Source: a virus. From it: a DNA stretch of 56,578 nucleotides. Positions 24,489-32,656 of this stretch are shown here, piece after piece. The stretch covers positions 1-56,578 of the IMG/VR virus record IMGVR_UViG_3300046616_000274; one strand, 5' to 3'. The position numbers and the translations under genes were made by a program. How positions within the stretch are numbered: position 1 is the first letter of the stretch; each line of letters starts with the position of its first letter. The notes beneath the pieces are model-generated. The model had not been told where the DNA came from. It saw only the letters and a list, made by a program, of their open reading frames with translations, and did not search any database.

Positions 24489-24875
24489 TCAGGCGGAAGT
24501 GAAGTAGACCTCTACTTCTCCGCCGTACATGTGCTCACGAGAGGACTCGTCCGGGTAATAGCGGGGGAGGGCGATGTCTCGCACGTCCAGCACCTCAGCA
24601 CCGGCAACGGCCGTTCCTGGAAGCTCTTCTAGGAGCGTCTCGCGGACCAGCAAGGCGAGATCAATGCAGTCCTTACGGTCGAGTGAGTACACGTCGTACT
24701 CGACGTGAGCGCAGTCCTCTGCATCACGGACAACCCGGTAACCCCCGGATGTCTCAAGGTAGATGCAGGTATCTCCGGTCACATGCTCTGTCATGTCGCC
24801 GATGGGGGCGCCTGTAGGGATATCAGGATGGTTCCTGAGGAACGTCACGAGAAACTCGACGGGATCTAGTCTCAA
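24489..24875 (-). CDS. Tail terminator (head-tail joining) protein
   Basis: 128 residues. Position between the gp10-like connector and major tail gene, and an opening MRLDPVEFLVTFLRNHPDIPTGAPIGD, fit the tail-terminator family that caps the tail tube. Start ATG overlaps the upstream stop by 4 bases. Confidence 0.7.
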   Translation of the reverse strand: MRLDPVEFLVTFLRNHPDIPTGAPIGDMTEHVTGDTCIYLETSGGYRVVRDAEDCAHVEYDVYSLDRKDCIDLALLVRETLLEELPGTAVAGAEVLDVRDIALPRYYPDESSREHMYGGEVEVYFTSA

Positions 24876-25228
24876 TCCATCCTCGCCTTCAGTAGTGCAC
24901 CCTTGAGCCAGCGTCGGCCGGGGTGCCGGCGGCCCCCTCGGTCGGTGAAGCCCTTTTCCAAGAGCATGGCGTGTCGGACTCGGTCATTGGCCTCGGTGTA
25001 GACACCCGCGTACCAACCGTCTTTGTCCATGGCCACAGTGGATGCGATCTGATTTCGAATCGAGTTCCACGAGGAGCGGGCTCCCGCACCGCGCTTAGGA
25101 GAGTCGCCCTTAGCTCGGGCCTCAATCCGTTTGGCTGCGTACTCCAGAAGCTCCTTGGTCCCAAAGGACGAGTACAGCTCCTTTTCCCAGCCCCTCCGGA
25201 ACGTGACCTTTGCTCGGGCCTCGCTCAC
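24872..25228 (-). CDS. HK97 gp10-like head-tail connector
   Basis: 118 residues from GTG 25228, chosen because GGAGGG is 7 bases upstream and GTGA overlaps the previous stop. Basic, with the C-terminal RHAMLLEKGFTDRGGRRHPGRRWLKGAL pattern common in gp10/minor capsid connectors. Confidence 0.68.
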   Translation of the reverse strand: MSEARAKVTFRRGWEKELYSSFGTKELLEYAAKRIEARAKGDSPKRGAGARSSWNSIRNQIASTVAMDKDGWYAGVYTEANDRVRHAMLLEKGFTDRGGRRHPGRRWLKGALLKARMD

Positions 25229-25548
25229 TTCAGTGCCCTCCAAGCCGTCAGCTTGATGTGCCGACGAGAGGTCTGTGTGTGGTGGCGAGGCTCTCCGTCG
25301 ATCTCGAACCAGTGGCCTTCGAGCTTGAGCCTGTCTGTGGCTGTCACGTCGACGTCCAGGGGGAGGAAGACAGACCGACGTTCCTGGGAGACGGACCGGT
25401 TGGGGGTGTAGGACTCGTAGGCCTTGTCAGGCTGGACACTGCCCAAGCCATCCCAGAGCTTCACGGCCTGGTCCCAGTCCTTGCGGCTGGTGTAGGCGTT
25501 CTGAGAATCCGCGGTGGTCCGCCAAACCTCAACAGGGTCAGTGAACAT
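25225..25548 (-). CDS. Head closure (stopper) protein
   Basis: 107 residues. The third of four connector genes in conserved order after the capsid gene. A small beta-rich protein (SVFLPLDVDVTATDRLKLEGHWFEIDGEP) consistent with SPP1 gp16/HK97-type stoppers. Family call is by size, order and fold-like pattern. Confidence 0.65.
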   Translation of the reverse strand: MFTDPVEVWRTTADSQNAYTSRKDWDQAVKLWDGLGSVQPDKAYESYTPNRSVSQERRSVFLPLDVDVTATDRLKLEGHWFEIDGEPRHHTQTSRRHIKLTAWRALK

Positions 25549-26104
25549 ACGGTGGGCCCTCTCTGCGGAGGGTGATCACACCGACGCCTCGACGTCGGTA
25601 CGGCTTGAGGGCCGTCCTCGTGAGGGCTGACAGGGCCTGAGTGCTGGACGCTCCGGAGAACTCCACCTCAACCTCTCCAACCCTCTCCCTGGTGACACCA
25701 GGAGAGACGGCCAGCCAGCGCATGACCTCACTACAGGCAACGGCCTTGAGGGAGGCCGGGGGAGTGGGGTAGCCCCAAGAGGCTGTGAGGCTCACAGGAC
25801 CCTCGGGCCAGTTGTCGGCAACGAGCTGCCTGCCGTTGAAGGTCCAGCCCTCTACGGCCTGCCCGTCGATCTCGACAGCCGACACGGTCAGGAAGGTGAG
25901 GTATCGGGACGGCACGTTCAGCCGGCACCCGCCCTCAGAGATGAGGACAAGCTCTTGGTCCTGGCGCCGCGCGAGGTCCCTACCGCAGTAGTCCTCTATC
26001 AGGCCTGTGACGTCATCAAGAAAAGCAGTAATGCGGGGGGATTCACCCGGAGAGACGGGCTGCCCAAGACGGGCAGCCACGTCCTCAGCGGTAGCCAATG
26101 GCAT
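25538..26104 (-). CDS. Head-tail adaptor protein
   Basis: 188 residues. Starts MPLATAEDVAARLGQPVSPGE...ITAFLDDVTGLIEDYCGR, the helical opening of gp6/gp15-like adaptors that dock on the portal. Followed by a beta-rich region. First gene after the major capsid protein. Confidence 0.75.
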   Translation of the reverse strand: MPLATAEDVAARLGQPVSPGESPRITAFLDDVTGLIEDYCGRDLARRQDQELVLISEGGCRLNVPSRYLTFLTVSAVEIDGQAVEGWTFNGRQLVADNWPEGPVSLTASWGYPTPPASLKAVACSEVMRWLAVSPGVTRERVGEVEVEFSGASSTQALSALTRTALKPYRRRGVGVITLRREGPPYVH

Positions 26105-26136
26105 TAGACCTCCCTCAGTGGTTAAGGGAGGCCTAC

Positions 26137-27219
26137 TTAGCTAGCGCTCTCCGTAATGGTGATCTTCAGACCACGAACGAACTTCTCACCGATGACCGTG
26201 CCCCGGACGTTGTAATCCGGGTCTTCCTTGACGGTCGCAATGCCGTACATGGTGTCAAGGCCGATGGTGTCCATCTTCTTGCCGTAGTCGTAATCGACCA
26301 GCATCCGGGTAGCAATGCCGTTCACGTCCTGGACGGAACCGGTAACCGCACCCATCGGCAGGGCCGGGCAAGCCGACGCAATGAGCATCGCGGACTTGTG
26401 GAAGAGGTACATCTCCAGGCCGAAGGAGTTGTGAATCACGATGTCGAAACCGTAGATCCGGCCAATGGTGGCCCGACGAAGGGCATTGGTGTCACCGCTG
26501 TAGTCCACCGAAACGAACTCGGGGTCCTTCAGGAGAATTGCCTCAACCTCAGGGCCACCGATGAGATAGCGCTCCGAGGTGGGAACCTGGGCAAGGTTCA
26601 TGTTCATACGGGCGTCGACCAGAGCCGTACGCACGTTGAGAGCACGCTGAGAGAGCTTCGCGGCAGTACCGTCCGCAAGCGGGATGGTAACCGTGATGTC
26701 ACCGCCAACCGCGTTCTTCTGGCCCGCAGTCAGGCCGGAACGGTTGATGTTCGCCTTGATGAACGCTGCCACGGTGTCGTCAAAGTACTCCGCGAAACCT
26801 CGGGTCAGCTTGCTCAGAACCTGAGAGCCGAACTGCCGAAGGTCGAAGGCAACCGACTCCATGCCGAGAGCGGTCGCATTCTGGGCAAGCGTGGTGAGCT
26901 GGACCGGGAAACGCGACTCGTTGACGAAGCCGTTAGGGGCCCGACGGTCGGCAGTCGGAAGGGGACGATCCGAAGCCGCAGCAAAGACGTTCTTGTCACC
27001 CGTAATTGGGTTCACGATCGGTGCCGAGATACCACCGGCCACAACCGGAATGCCTCGGGACTCACGGTTGACGTTGATGACGTCACCAATGCCACCTCGG
27101 AAATTCAGCTCCGAGTACCGGGCCGGAAGACCACCAAGGGTGAGCTGCCGATCCAGGATGCCCAGGGCCGCAATGGTGACCTGAACTGGATCAAGATTAA
27201 AGTGATGCTGAGTAGCCAT
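26137..27219 (-). CDS. Major capsid protein
   Basis: 360 residues starting MATQHHFNLDPVQVTIAALG after GGAGG. The fold-related features of actinophage capsid subunits are visible (FDDTVAAFIKANINRSG, RYLIGGPEVEAILLKDPEF, YGFDIVIHNS). It lies after the scaffold gene and before the connectors. No protease gene is seen, in keeping with scaffold-type assembly. A T-run terminator precedes it. Confidence 0.88.
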   Translation of the reverse strand: MATQHHFNLDPVQVTIAALGILDRQLTLGGLPARYSELNFRGGIGDVINVNRESRGIPVVAGGISAPIVNPITGDKNVFAAASDRPLPTADRRAPNGFVNESRFPVQLTTLAQNATALGMESVAFDLRQFGSQVLSKLTRGFAEYFDDTVAAFIKANINRSGLTAGQKNAVGGDITVTIPLADGTAAKLSQRALNVRTALVDARMNMNLAQVPTSERYLIGGPEVEAILLKDPEFVSVDYSGDTNALRRATIGRIYGFDIVIHNSFGLEMYLFHKSAMLIASACPALPMGAVTGSVQDVNGIATRMLVDYDYGKKMDTIGLDTMYGIATVKEDPDYNVRGTVIGEKFVRGLKITITESAS

Positions 27220-27238
27220 TCAGCCTCCAAGAGGGCAT

Positions 27239-27266
27239 AAAAAAAGCCCTCCGGGTGGGGAGGGCT
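27239..27266 (-). terminator. Intrinsic terminator upstream of capsid gene
   Basis: On the minus strand AGCCCTCC pairs with GGAGGGCT, followed by TTTTTTT. It separates the scaffold and major capsid genes, an unusual place in a late operon. Confidence 0.75.
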
Positions 27267-27287
27267 GAGAAGAGGAAGAGGTGAGGT

Positions 27288-27848
27288 CTAGAAGAAAGAC
27301 CCGCCTGAGATGTAGTCGGCAAGCTCGGCAGGATCGGTGCTGGTGAAGGAGCCACCGTTACCGCCCTTGTTGTGGCCGGCACCCGCAAGATGCGGGAAAT
27401 CACTGCCGGGAGCCTGCTTAGGCAGCGACTCAATGAACGCCTTCACCGCGTCCCGGTTGGGACGCTCGTTCTCACCCTTGAAGCGGGTCAGGTCGAGGAA
27501 GGAGAGGTCTGGAAGCTCGGCCCGCTGAGACAGGGCCTGGAGCTGAAGTTCAGCCGTAACCAGCTCCGTGGAGACCTCACCAAGAGCGGACGTCCGGCCC
27601 TCGGTTCGTGCGGCCTCAATGGCGGCCTCTCGGTCCGCCTGGACCTGCTGAAGCTCCGTGCGCGTCGCGTTGTAGTTCGTCTCGTTCTGTCGAGACAGCG
27701 CCTTCCAGCGGTCTCGGTCAGCGGCCAGCTCCTCTACCGTCGGCGTTGCCGGGGGAGTCGGAGGAGTCTGCGGAGTCGTAGGAGGATTGCCCTCGCTCGA
27801 CGTGCTACCAGGCTGACCAGGGGTGCTCTCATTGTTCTGAGTCGTCAT
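27288..27848 (-). CDS. Capsid scaffolding protein
   Basis: 186 residues from ATG 27848 (ATG 27860 is an alternative; neither has a strong ribosome binding site). Disordered Thr/Pro-rich start (PPTTPQTPPTPPATPT), a central coiled coil (LAADRDRWKALSRQNETNYN...), and a Gly-rich end. This is the classical layout of a scaffold between portal and capsid genes. Confidence 0.8.
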   Translation of the reverse strand: MTTQNNESTPGQPGSTSSEGNPPTTPQTPPTPPATPTVEELAADRDRWKALSRQNETNYNATRTELQQVQADREAAIEAARTEGRTSALGEVSTELVTAELQLQALSQRAELPDLSFLDLTRFKGENERPNRDAVKAFIESLPKQAPGSDFPHLAGAGHNKGGNGGSFTSTDPAELADYISGGSFF

Positions 27849-27890
27849 ATGGGATTCCATTTCGGAAGGGACCTATGCCATTTCGGCGGG

Positions 27891-29318
27891 TCAGTTCTTA
27901 GCCTCGTTGATCTTCCGGTTTGCGTTCCCGGAGTTGCCCTGCGGAGGCTTGATTGCAGGATTCTGAGGTTCGGGCTGGGGCATGAGCTTCTGAACTTCGG
28001 CAGCCGCCTTGGCGTCTTCCTTACGCATTTCGCGGAAGGAGTCGATCTGTGCGGCAGAGAAGCCAGCCTCAGACCAGAGGATTTCCTCAGGTACGTTGAG
28101 CTGCTTGAGCTTGAGAAGTGCGTCAATGTGCTGTGCTTCGGTCCGGTACTCGGGGTCTCGCCAACGAGTCTCCATCTCAAAGGCCTCTTGCCGCTTGTCT
28201 CCCTTAACTCGGAAGCAAAGCCGGATGACCCTTTCCCAGGACTCACCGAAATGCAGCATGCGTTCCCGGACCTTGGCCACTAGACCGGCCTCGGCCGAGA
28301 TAATGGCCTCACCGGAAGGGGTGGAGGCCGAGTTCACGAGGAAGTAATGGGAGGGGACTCGGGAGACGGAAGCTAGGTGCTGGACAAGCATGTCCACCAG
28401 GACCACGTAATTCTTGAGGTCCGCAGCCTGGAAGACACCGAAACTCGCCCCGGGGTCCTCGGCTTGAAGGAGCTTGTCCAAGCCGACGTTGAACGGAGCC
28501 ACAGGCTTACCGTTCTCGTCTTCCTGGATCTCAAGGCCCGTGACCCAACGCTGTGGGTATGCCGCCATCTCAGAAGCCGTCAAGGCGTCCATGGTGATCT
28601 TGTTGATTGCGTCCTGAATGGGAACGCAGTTGGCAAGATCGGAGTACGGCTCACCAGCGAGACGAGACCGATTCTCAAAAGGCACCACTGGGACGACACC
28701 CAAAGGATTTCGCTCCCGGGTTCCCCGGTCCCATTCGGTGGTTCCGTAGGCCACCTCGTACACGTAGTCCTCGGTCCACAAGGTGACTTGCTGTCGACCC
28801 CATGAGTCCGTCTCGAACCTTGCTGCGGCCTCCAGCTCCCAGAGGGAACCGGCCTTGTAGCAGACCGCCATACGGTCGGCTGCCACAGGCGTGATGGTGG
28901 GCTCCCCGTCCTTGTCGGCCCACACCACGACGTACGCCCGACCCTGGATTAGGGCCTCAAGGTGTACGGCGTTGCTGTAGGCATCCATGGAGGAGCGCTG
29001 CCAGAAAACGCGGGCGTCCTTGTCGGTGCCGGCGTCACCTGGAATGCGGAAGCTGTCGACATTGAGACGCTCGTTCGTGGCGTCCACGATCATTCCGCAG
29101 AAGTTGTCTCGCCACTGCTCAAAGACCGAAGCGAACGCCTGCTTATACCGCATCTGAGAAAACGCTAGCTTCTGCTGATCACCCTCGTAGTACCTGCTGA
29201 ATTCCGCAGACGGAGCATGAGGCCCGAGAGGGAGCTTTCCGTACAGGTACATGAGCCACTGTTCGGGAGTATCGGGCTTGCCGATAAACGCCGTGTGGCC
29301 ACCTGGGGGAACGATCAT
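27891..29318 (-). CDS. Portal protein
   Basis: 475 residues from ATG 29318, with AAGGAGG 6 bases upstream; a longer frame to 29417 overlaps the terminase and is not used. An SPP1-type phage portal: LMYLYGKLPLGPHAP, EWDRGTRERNPLGVVPVVPFENR, NSASTPSGEAIISAEAGLV are characteristic. It forms the dodecameric DNA channel at one capsid vertex and docks the terminase. Confidence 0.9.
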   Translation of the reverse strand: MIVPPGGHTAFIGKPDTPEQWLMYLYGKLPLGPHAPSAEFSRYYEGDQQKLAFSQMRYKQAFASVFEQWRDNFCGMIVDATNERLNVDSFRIPGDAGTDKDARVFWQRSSMDAYSNAVHLEALIQGRAYVVVWADKDGEPTITPVAADRMAVCYKAGSLWELEAAARFETDSWGRQQVTLWTEDYVYEVAYGTTEWDRGTRERNPLGVVPVVPFENRSRLAGEPYSDLANCVPIQDAINKITMDALTASEMAAYPQRWVTGLEIQEDENGKPVAPFNVGLDKLLQAEDPGASFGVFQAADLKNYVVLVDMLVQHLASVSRVPSHYFLVNSASTPSGEAIISAEAGLVAKVRERMLHFGESWERVIRLCFRVKGDKRQEAFEMETRWRDPEYRTEAQHIDALLKLKQLNVPEEILWSEAGFSAAQIDSFREMRKEDAKAAAEVQKLMPQPEPQNPAIKPPQGNSGNANRKINEAKN

Positions 29319-29329
29319 AGCGGGCCTCC

Positions 29330-30895
29330 TTAGAAGCCCACTACGCGTGACCTTCTGATTTTCAGTCGTCCATCTGCGATGGCATCGGCTCTGGCCTCCA
29401 GGGCGAGAACGGAACAAACGGCAAGGTCAATTTTTCGCTTGGAGCGAGGAGAGTCCTTCTGAATGAGGACTCCCTGAGACACCTCACGAGTAACGGCGTT
29501 CAGGACATGTCGAGTAAGCCGGGGGTCCTGCTCATGCTTGAGATCCCCAACCATTACGGCGCTACGGAAGCGTTCAACGGCCTGCACCATTCGAGTTGGC
29601 TTGTTGGTCCAGAACTCAAAGACGAAGTCTTCGCCGTGTTCAATGGCCCATCGCCCGATAGCCTCTTGCCAGTAAGGCGGGTCCGCGTACATCCACTCAA
29701 CGCGGTACGTCTTGAATGCATTGGCCACCGCGGCTTCGACCGCGAGAACGTCAACTTCCCAATCGTCGTGGGCATTCTCGGGACGTTCCCAAACGCCGAT
29801 GATGAAGAGCCGGGCATCTCGGAGGCGAACACCGACAAGGCCTGTGGCGTCCCCTCGGATCGATCCGTCAAAGCCAATGGCTATCTGATCGCCCGGCATG
29901 ATGGGGTCGGCTTCCTCGGCCGCACAGGCGTCCCACTCGCTCTTACTCATCCAGCCGTCTGAAGACTCAGCGATCTGATTGAAGAAGAAGCGGCAATAGG
30001 TGCTGTCAGGCGTCGTACGGTCGTAAAGGATCGTCCGCGTAAGCCCGTCGATGTCGGCCCAAACGGCGTCGCCGTAGGCCTCCCTGAGAGCCCGCTGAAC
30101 CAGGGACTCATCCCTGATGTCCTCTACCTCAATGCCACCCTCAAGGCAGTCATAGAGCCAATAGCCTTGCTCCACCATGTCTGACTCGTGAATGATCTGA
30201 GCCACCGAGTCTTCATTGGGGTTGTACGCGTTCGTCGTGCACACCCATCGAGAACCGGCCTTGGTGGTCTTCTCAATGTTTCGCTTAAGCGTCTGGTAGA
30301 AGTCCGGGCCTCCATTGCTGGAAACCCAGTGGTGGACCTCGTCCATCAGAGCAAAGGTGGGGCGGTTACCCTCGTTCGTCCTGCCGGCGGTGGCCTTCGG
30401 CTTGATACTGCCGGGCTTACCGCTCTTGAACTGGATCGTGGACTTGGTGATCTCTAGGCCGAACTCCCGCTCAGCCGGACTCTCCGAGAGCATTCCTCGG
30501 ATGAAGTCCACTGTCTGTTCCGTCTGGTCAAGAGCGGTGGCACCGATCTGGACGACAGGCAGGGGCACACGCTTACCGACCGGAAGGCCGAAAGCGTCGT
30601 AGTGGGAGAACCGACAGGGACCGAGAAACTCCACGATGGCGAGAGCGGCAAGGAGAGGTGTCTTCCCCCAGCCCTTTGCCCGCCTTAGCGTGGCGGCTGA
30701 GTACTTCCAGGAACCGTCAGGGTTGATGGCGTAGAACCACAACACGAAGCGAAGTTGCTCGGGAGTGAACTTCCAGGACTCACCCGCCGTGTCTCCGTCC
30801 GGCTGGACGATGTACTTCTGACACCAACGAATGATTCCGTAACCGAGCGTCTCAGTGGGCTTGGGAACCCCCGCAGGCAGATTTCCAGTCTGCAA
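29330..30895 (-). CDS. Terminase large subunit
   Basis: 521 residues from TTG 30895, the only start available after an in-frame TGA. ATPase domain: Walker A RRAKGWGKTPL (71-81) and Walker B FALMDEVHHW (about 182-191). Nuclease domain acidic residues appear in IAIGFDGSIRGDAT and MYADPPYW. It pumps DNA into procapsids and cuts concatemers. Confidence 0.93.
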   Translation of the reverse strand: MQTGNLPAGVPKPTETLGYGIIRWCQKYIVQPDGDTAGESWKFTPEQLRFVLWFYAINPDGSWKYSAATLRRAKGWGKTPLLAALAIVEFLGPCRFSHYDAFGLPVGKRVPLPVVQIGATALDQTEQTVDFIRGMLSESPAEREFGLEITKSTIQFKSGKPGSIKPKATAGRTNEGNRPTFALMDEVHHWVSSNGGPDFYQTLKRNIEKTTKAGSRWVCTTNAYNPNEDSVAQIIHESDMVEQGYWLYDCLEGGIEVEDIRDESLVQRALREAYGDAVWADIDGLTRTILYDRTTPDSTYCRFFFNQIAESSDGWMSKSEWDACAAEEADPIMPGDQIAIGFDGSIRGDATGLVGVRLRDARLFIIGVWERPENAHDDWEVDVLAVEAAVANAFKTYRVEWMYADPPYWQEAIGRWAIEHGEDFVFEFWTNKPTRMVQAVERFRSAVMVGDLKHEQDPRLTRHVLNAVTREVSQGVLIQKDSPRSKRKIDLAVCSVLALEARADAIADGRLKIRRSRVVGF

Positions 30896-30912
30896 GGGGC
30901 CTCACCACCTGT

Positions 30913-31344
30913 TCAGTTTTCGCTAAGGAACTTGAATAGCTCCTCATCGGAGACTTGGGATTCGGTCGGACCGTCGGCCGGCACCTCTTCAGAGGGCTCG
31001 TCCTCGGTGTCTTCAATCTTCATTCGGAGGCGGTTACGGTCTTCAACCGTCGCGCCCCACTTGGCAACTCTCTGCCGGATCTCACCAGCGAGCTTCACGT
31101 CACCCTTGAAGAACTCATCCACGAGCTTCGTGGTGATTTCGAGTTCAGCCCAGTCGGTCTCAACCCAAGTAGCTGTCTGGGGAGCCGTGGACCAGGTCTT
31201 CCAGAACCGTTTGCCGCCCCCTGAGGTGACCCCCAGGGCTCTTGGAAGCTCACGGCCTGGACGAGTAGCAGGAGTCAGCTCCTGAGCGTGTTCATGGACG
31301 TTGCGCCTGGTGGCGTTCGGCTTGGGGGAAGGGCCTCGGGTCAC
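30913..31344 (-). CDS. Terminase small subunit
   Basis: 143 residues from GTG 31344, overlapping the previous stop as GTGA. Position directly upstream of the large subunit and the layout (basic Pro-rich start, TWVETDWAELEITTKLVDEFF, helical middle, acidic tail) fit the P27-like small terminase family, which binds the packaging site. Confidence 0.7.
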   Translation of the reverse strand: MTRGPSPKPNATRRNVHEHAQELTPATRPGRELPRALGVTSGGGKRFWKTWSTAPQTATWVETDWAELEITTKLVDEFFKGDVKLAGEIRQRVAKWGATVEDRNRLRMKIEDTEDEPSEEVPADGPTESQVSDEELFKFLSEN

Positions 31345-31496
31345 AGCCGCACCACCGGGAGGCCGGGGTACAGCTCTGAGAGGTCTTCCAGCTCGAACAG
31401 AGCCTCTTGACGCCAACTGCGGTCCCGCTCAGCCCGGTTGGGCTGGCCAGCGTCCCGCAGCCGTGGGCCGTCAGGGGCCTGATCGTCCTCGTACAT
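31341..31496 (-). CDS. Small hypothetical protein at operon start
   Basis: 51 residues from ATG 31496. Highly charged (PRLRDAGQPNRAERDRSW). Overlaps the terminase small-subunit gene and is the first gene of the leftward late operon. No family recognised. Confidence 0.5.
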   Translation of the reverse strand: MYEDDQAPDGPRLRDAGQPNRAERDRSWRQEALFELEDLSELYPGLPVVRL

Positions 31497-31530
31497 CTCT
31501 GCATCACCCCTGATGTAGTAACAACAACAA

Positions 31531-31550
31531 AGGCCCCTCCGAGGGGGCCT
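31531..31550 (-). terminator. Terminator between tRNA array and late operon
   Basis: AGGCCCC (31531-31537) pairs with GGGGCCT (31544-31550); on the minus strand it is followed by TTTGTTGTTGTT. It ends the leftward tRNA transcript before the terminase genes. Confidence 0.55.
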
Positions 31551-31558
31551 CATGACGG

Positions 31559-31632
31559 TCTGACTGGCAGGTCTCGAACCTGCCGCCTCTCGCTCCCAAA
31601 GCGAGCGCTCTACCTACTGAGCTACAGCCAGA
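31559..31632 (-). tRNA. tRNA-Pro(TGG)
   Basis: Acceptor TCTGGCT/AGTCAGA, D-arm AGCTCAGTAGGTAGAGC, anticodon stem CTCGC/GCGAG with loop TTTGGGA giving TGG, T-arm GCAGGTTCGAGACCTGC. CCA is not encoded. Confidence 0.92.
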
Positions 31633-31634
31633 AG

Positions 31635-31727
31635 ACGGGGAGCCGGACTTGCACCGGCCCCCCTCCTGTTCCCCGAGGTGACTAGCCTTGGCTACTAGGG
31701 AGGGGCTCACTCGTGAGCTTTCCCCTT
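31635..31727 (-). tRNA. Degenerate class II tRNA-like sequence
   Basis: About 93 bases: acceptor AAGGGGA/TCCCCGT (one mismatch), D-like arm GCTCA-CGAG-TGAGC, a long variable region, and T-arm GCCGG-TGCAAGT-CCGGC (G in place of the usual second T). The anticodon arm is odd: CTAGT/GCTAG with loop AGCCAAG has no T33, so no isotype can be assigned. Likely a decayed or highly divergent tRNA. Confidence 0.4.
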
Positions 31728-31768
31728 GCCCTATCGTTGCGGCGGTCAGGCCGCTATTTTCGGACCGA

Positions 31769-31844
31769 GCTGGGCGGGCCGGAATCGAACCGACGCCTTT
31801 CGGTTTTGGAGACCGATTGTGCTTCCATTTGACACAACCACCCA
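31769..31844 (-). tRNA. tRNA-Trp(CCA)
   Basis: Acceptor TGGGTGG/CCGCCCA, anticodon stem TCGGT/ACCGA with loop CTCCAAA giving CCA, T-arm GTCGGTTCGATTCCGGC. CCA end not encoded. Confidence 0.9.
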
Positions 31845-31846
31845 TT

Positions 31847-31905
31847 GCGAGGAAGCCGCTGTCTCACAGCGCCCGGGGAGTGCATGCCCCACATATGTTC
31901 CTCGC
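31847..31905 (-). ncRNA. Structured spacer: three-way-junction fold
   Basis: Between tRNA-Trp and tRNA-Lys, GCGAGGAA (31847-31854) pairs perfectly with TTCCTCGC (31898-31905). Inside lie CGCTGT-CTC-ACAGCG (31857-31871) and GGGG-...-CCCC (31875-31890). Sixty bases thus fold into a closed three-way junction. It may be a processing element or a tRNA remnant. Confidence 0.4.
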
Positions 31906-31909
31906 TCCG

Positions 31910-31982
31910 TGAATCTGGTTGGACTTGAACCAACGGCACCAGGATTAAGAGTCCCGTGCTCTACCAACTGAGCTACAGATTC
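31910..31982 (-). tRNA. tRNA-Lys(CTT)
   Basis: Acceptor GAATCTG/CAGATTC, D-arm AGCTCAGTTGGTAGAGC, anticodon stem CGGGA/TCCTG with loop CTCTTAA giving CTT, T-arm GTTGGTTCAAGTCCAAC. Confidence 0.92.
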
Positions 31983-32138
31983 AAGGACCCTCCTCCAGGG
32001 TCGAGCTGGAGTGTGAGGGCCTGCGCCGATTTCCCCGGCTCTGAATGTCCGGGCCACCTCGTGAACGCCAGGGTGCTTGCAGTCCCCGCATGCCCCCAAG
32101 TCGACCTATGGGGCAGAGGTGAAGACTGCGACTTCTTG

Positions 32139-32210
32139 GGCGCGTTACGGGATTCGAACCCGCGTTGCCTCCTTGAGGGGAGGAGTCCTGAGCCACTAGA
32201 CGAAACGCGC
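32139..32210 (-). tRNA. tRNA-Glu(CTC)-like with 6-base anticodon loop
   Basis: Acceptor GCGCGTT/AACGCGC, D-arm GTCTAGTGGCTCAGGAC and the flanking layout match actinobacterial tRNA-Glu. The anticodon stem CCTCC/GGAGG closes a loop of only six bases, CCTCAA, one short of normal. If T33 has been lost the anticodon is CTC (Glu); TCA is another reading. Function uncertain. The 150-base spacer before it (31983-32138) shows no gene. Confidence 0.65.
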
Positions 32211-32266
32211 GGTTCCTCCGTCACCTGATCAGGGCGAGTTTCAGAACCCGGGGAGCTACCCCACTG

Positions 32267-32339
32267 CTGACATGGCTGGACTTGAACCAGCAACACGCGG
32301 ATTAACAGTCCGCTGCTCTGCCAATTGAGCTACACGTCA
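32267..32339 (-). tRNA. tRNA-Asn(GTT)
   Basis: Acceptor TGACGTG/CATGTCA, D-arm AGCTCAATTGGCAGAGC, anticodon stem GCGGA/TCCGC with loop CTGTTAA giving GTT, T-arm GCTGGTTCAAGTCCAGC. Confidence 0.93.
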
Positions 32340-32349
32340 TTGGTACTTG

Positions 32350-32422
32350 CGCCCCTTACCGGATTCGAACCGGTAACCACCGGCTCGACAGGCCAGCGCT
32401 CTATCCGTTGAGCTAAAGAGGC
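32350..32422 (-). tRNA. tRNA-Asp(GTC)
   Basis: Acceptor GCCTCTT/AAGGGGC with wobble, anticodon stem CTGGC/GCCGG with loop CTGTCGA giving GTC, T-arm ACCGGTTCGAATCCGGT. Confidence 0.93.
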
Positions 32423-32471
32423 AGTGCCGGGGAGTAACGCTTTCCGGCTAGCGGGCGGGCGAGTTTAGACG

Positions 32472-32497
32472 TAGGAGTGTTGCCGCCATCACTCCTA
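32472..32497 (-). other. Hairpin in tRNA spacer
   Basis: TAGGAGTG (32472-32479) pairs perfectly with CACTCCTA (32490-32497), between tRNA-Asp and tRNA-Ile. Possibly a processing or termination signal. Confidence 0.4.
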
Positions 32498-32498
32498 G

Positions 32499-32573
32499 TT
32501 GGCCATCCAGGATTTGAACCAAGGACCTCCGCCTTATCAGGGCGGCGCTCTAACCTGACTGAGCTAATGACCA
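32499..32573 (-). tRNA. tRNA-Ile(GAT)
   Basis: Acceptor TGGTCAT/ATGGCCA, D-arm AGCTCAGTCAGGTTAGAGC, anticodon stem CCGCC/GGCGG with loop CTGATAA giving GAT, T-arm CTTGGTTCAAATCCTGG. Confidence 0.93.
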
Positions 32574-32576
32574 TTG

Positions 32577-32645
32577 GACGGTAGGGGTTGGGCTGCGGTC
32601 CAACATCGCATACACCTACCGTCGTCCCGTGTTCATAGACACGGG
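32577..32645 (-). other. Double hairpin in tRNA spacer
   Basis: GACGGTAGG (32577-32585) pairs perfectly with CCTACCGTC (32615-32623) around an inner TTGG/CCAA pairing; a second hairpin CCCGTGT/ACACGGG follows at 32626-32645. It lies between tRNA-Ile and tRNA-Phe. Confidence 0.4.
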
Positions 32646-32656
32646 AACCTCGTCTG

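Noticed and set aside
26098-27240. Plus-strand 380-codon frame opposite the major capsid gene
   Set aside because: Exactly mirrors the capsid gene; no motif or ribosome binding site.
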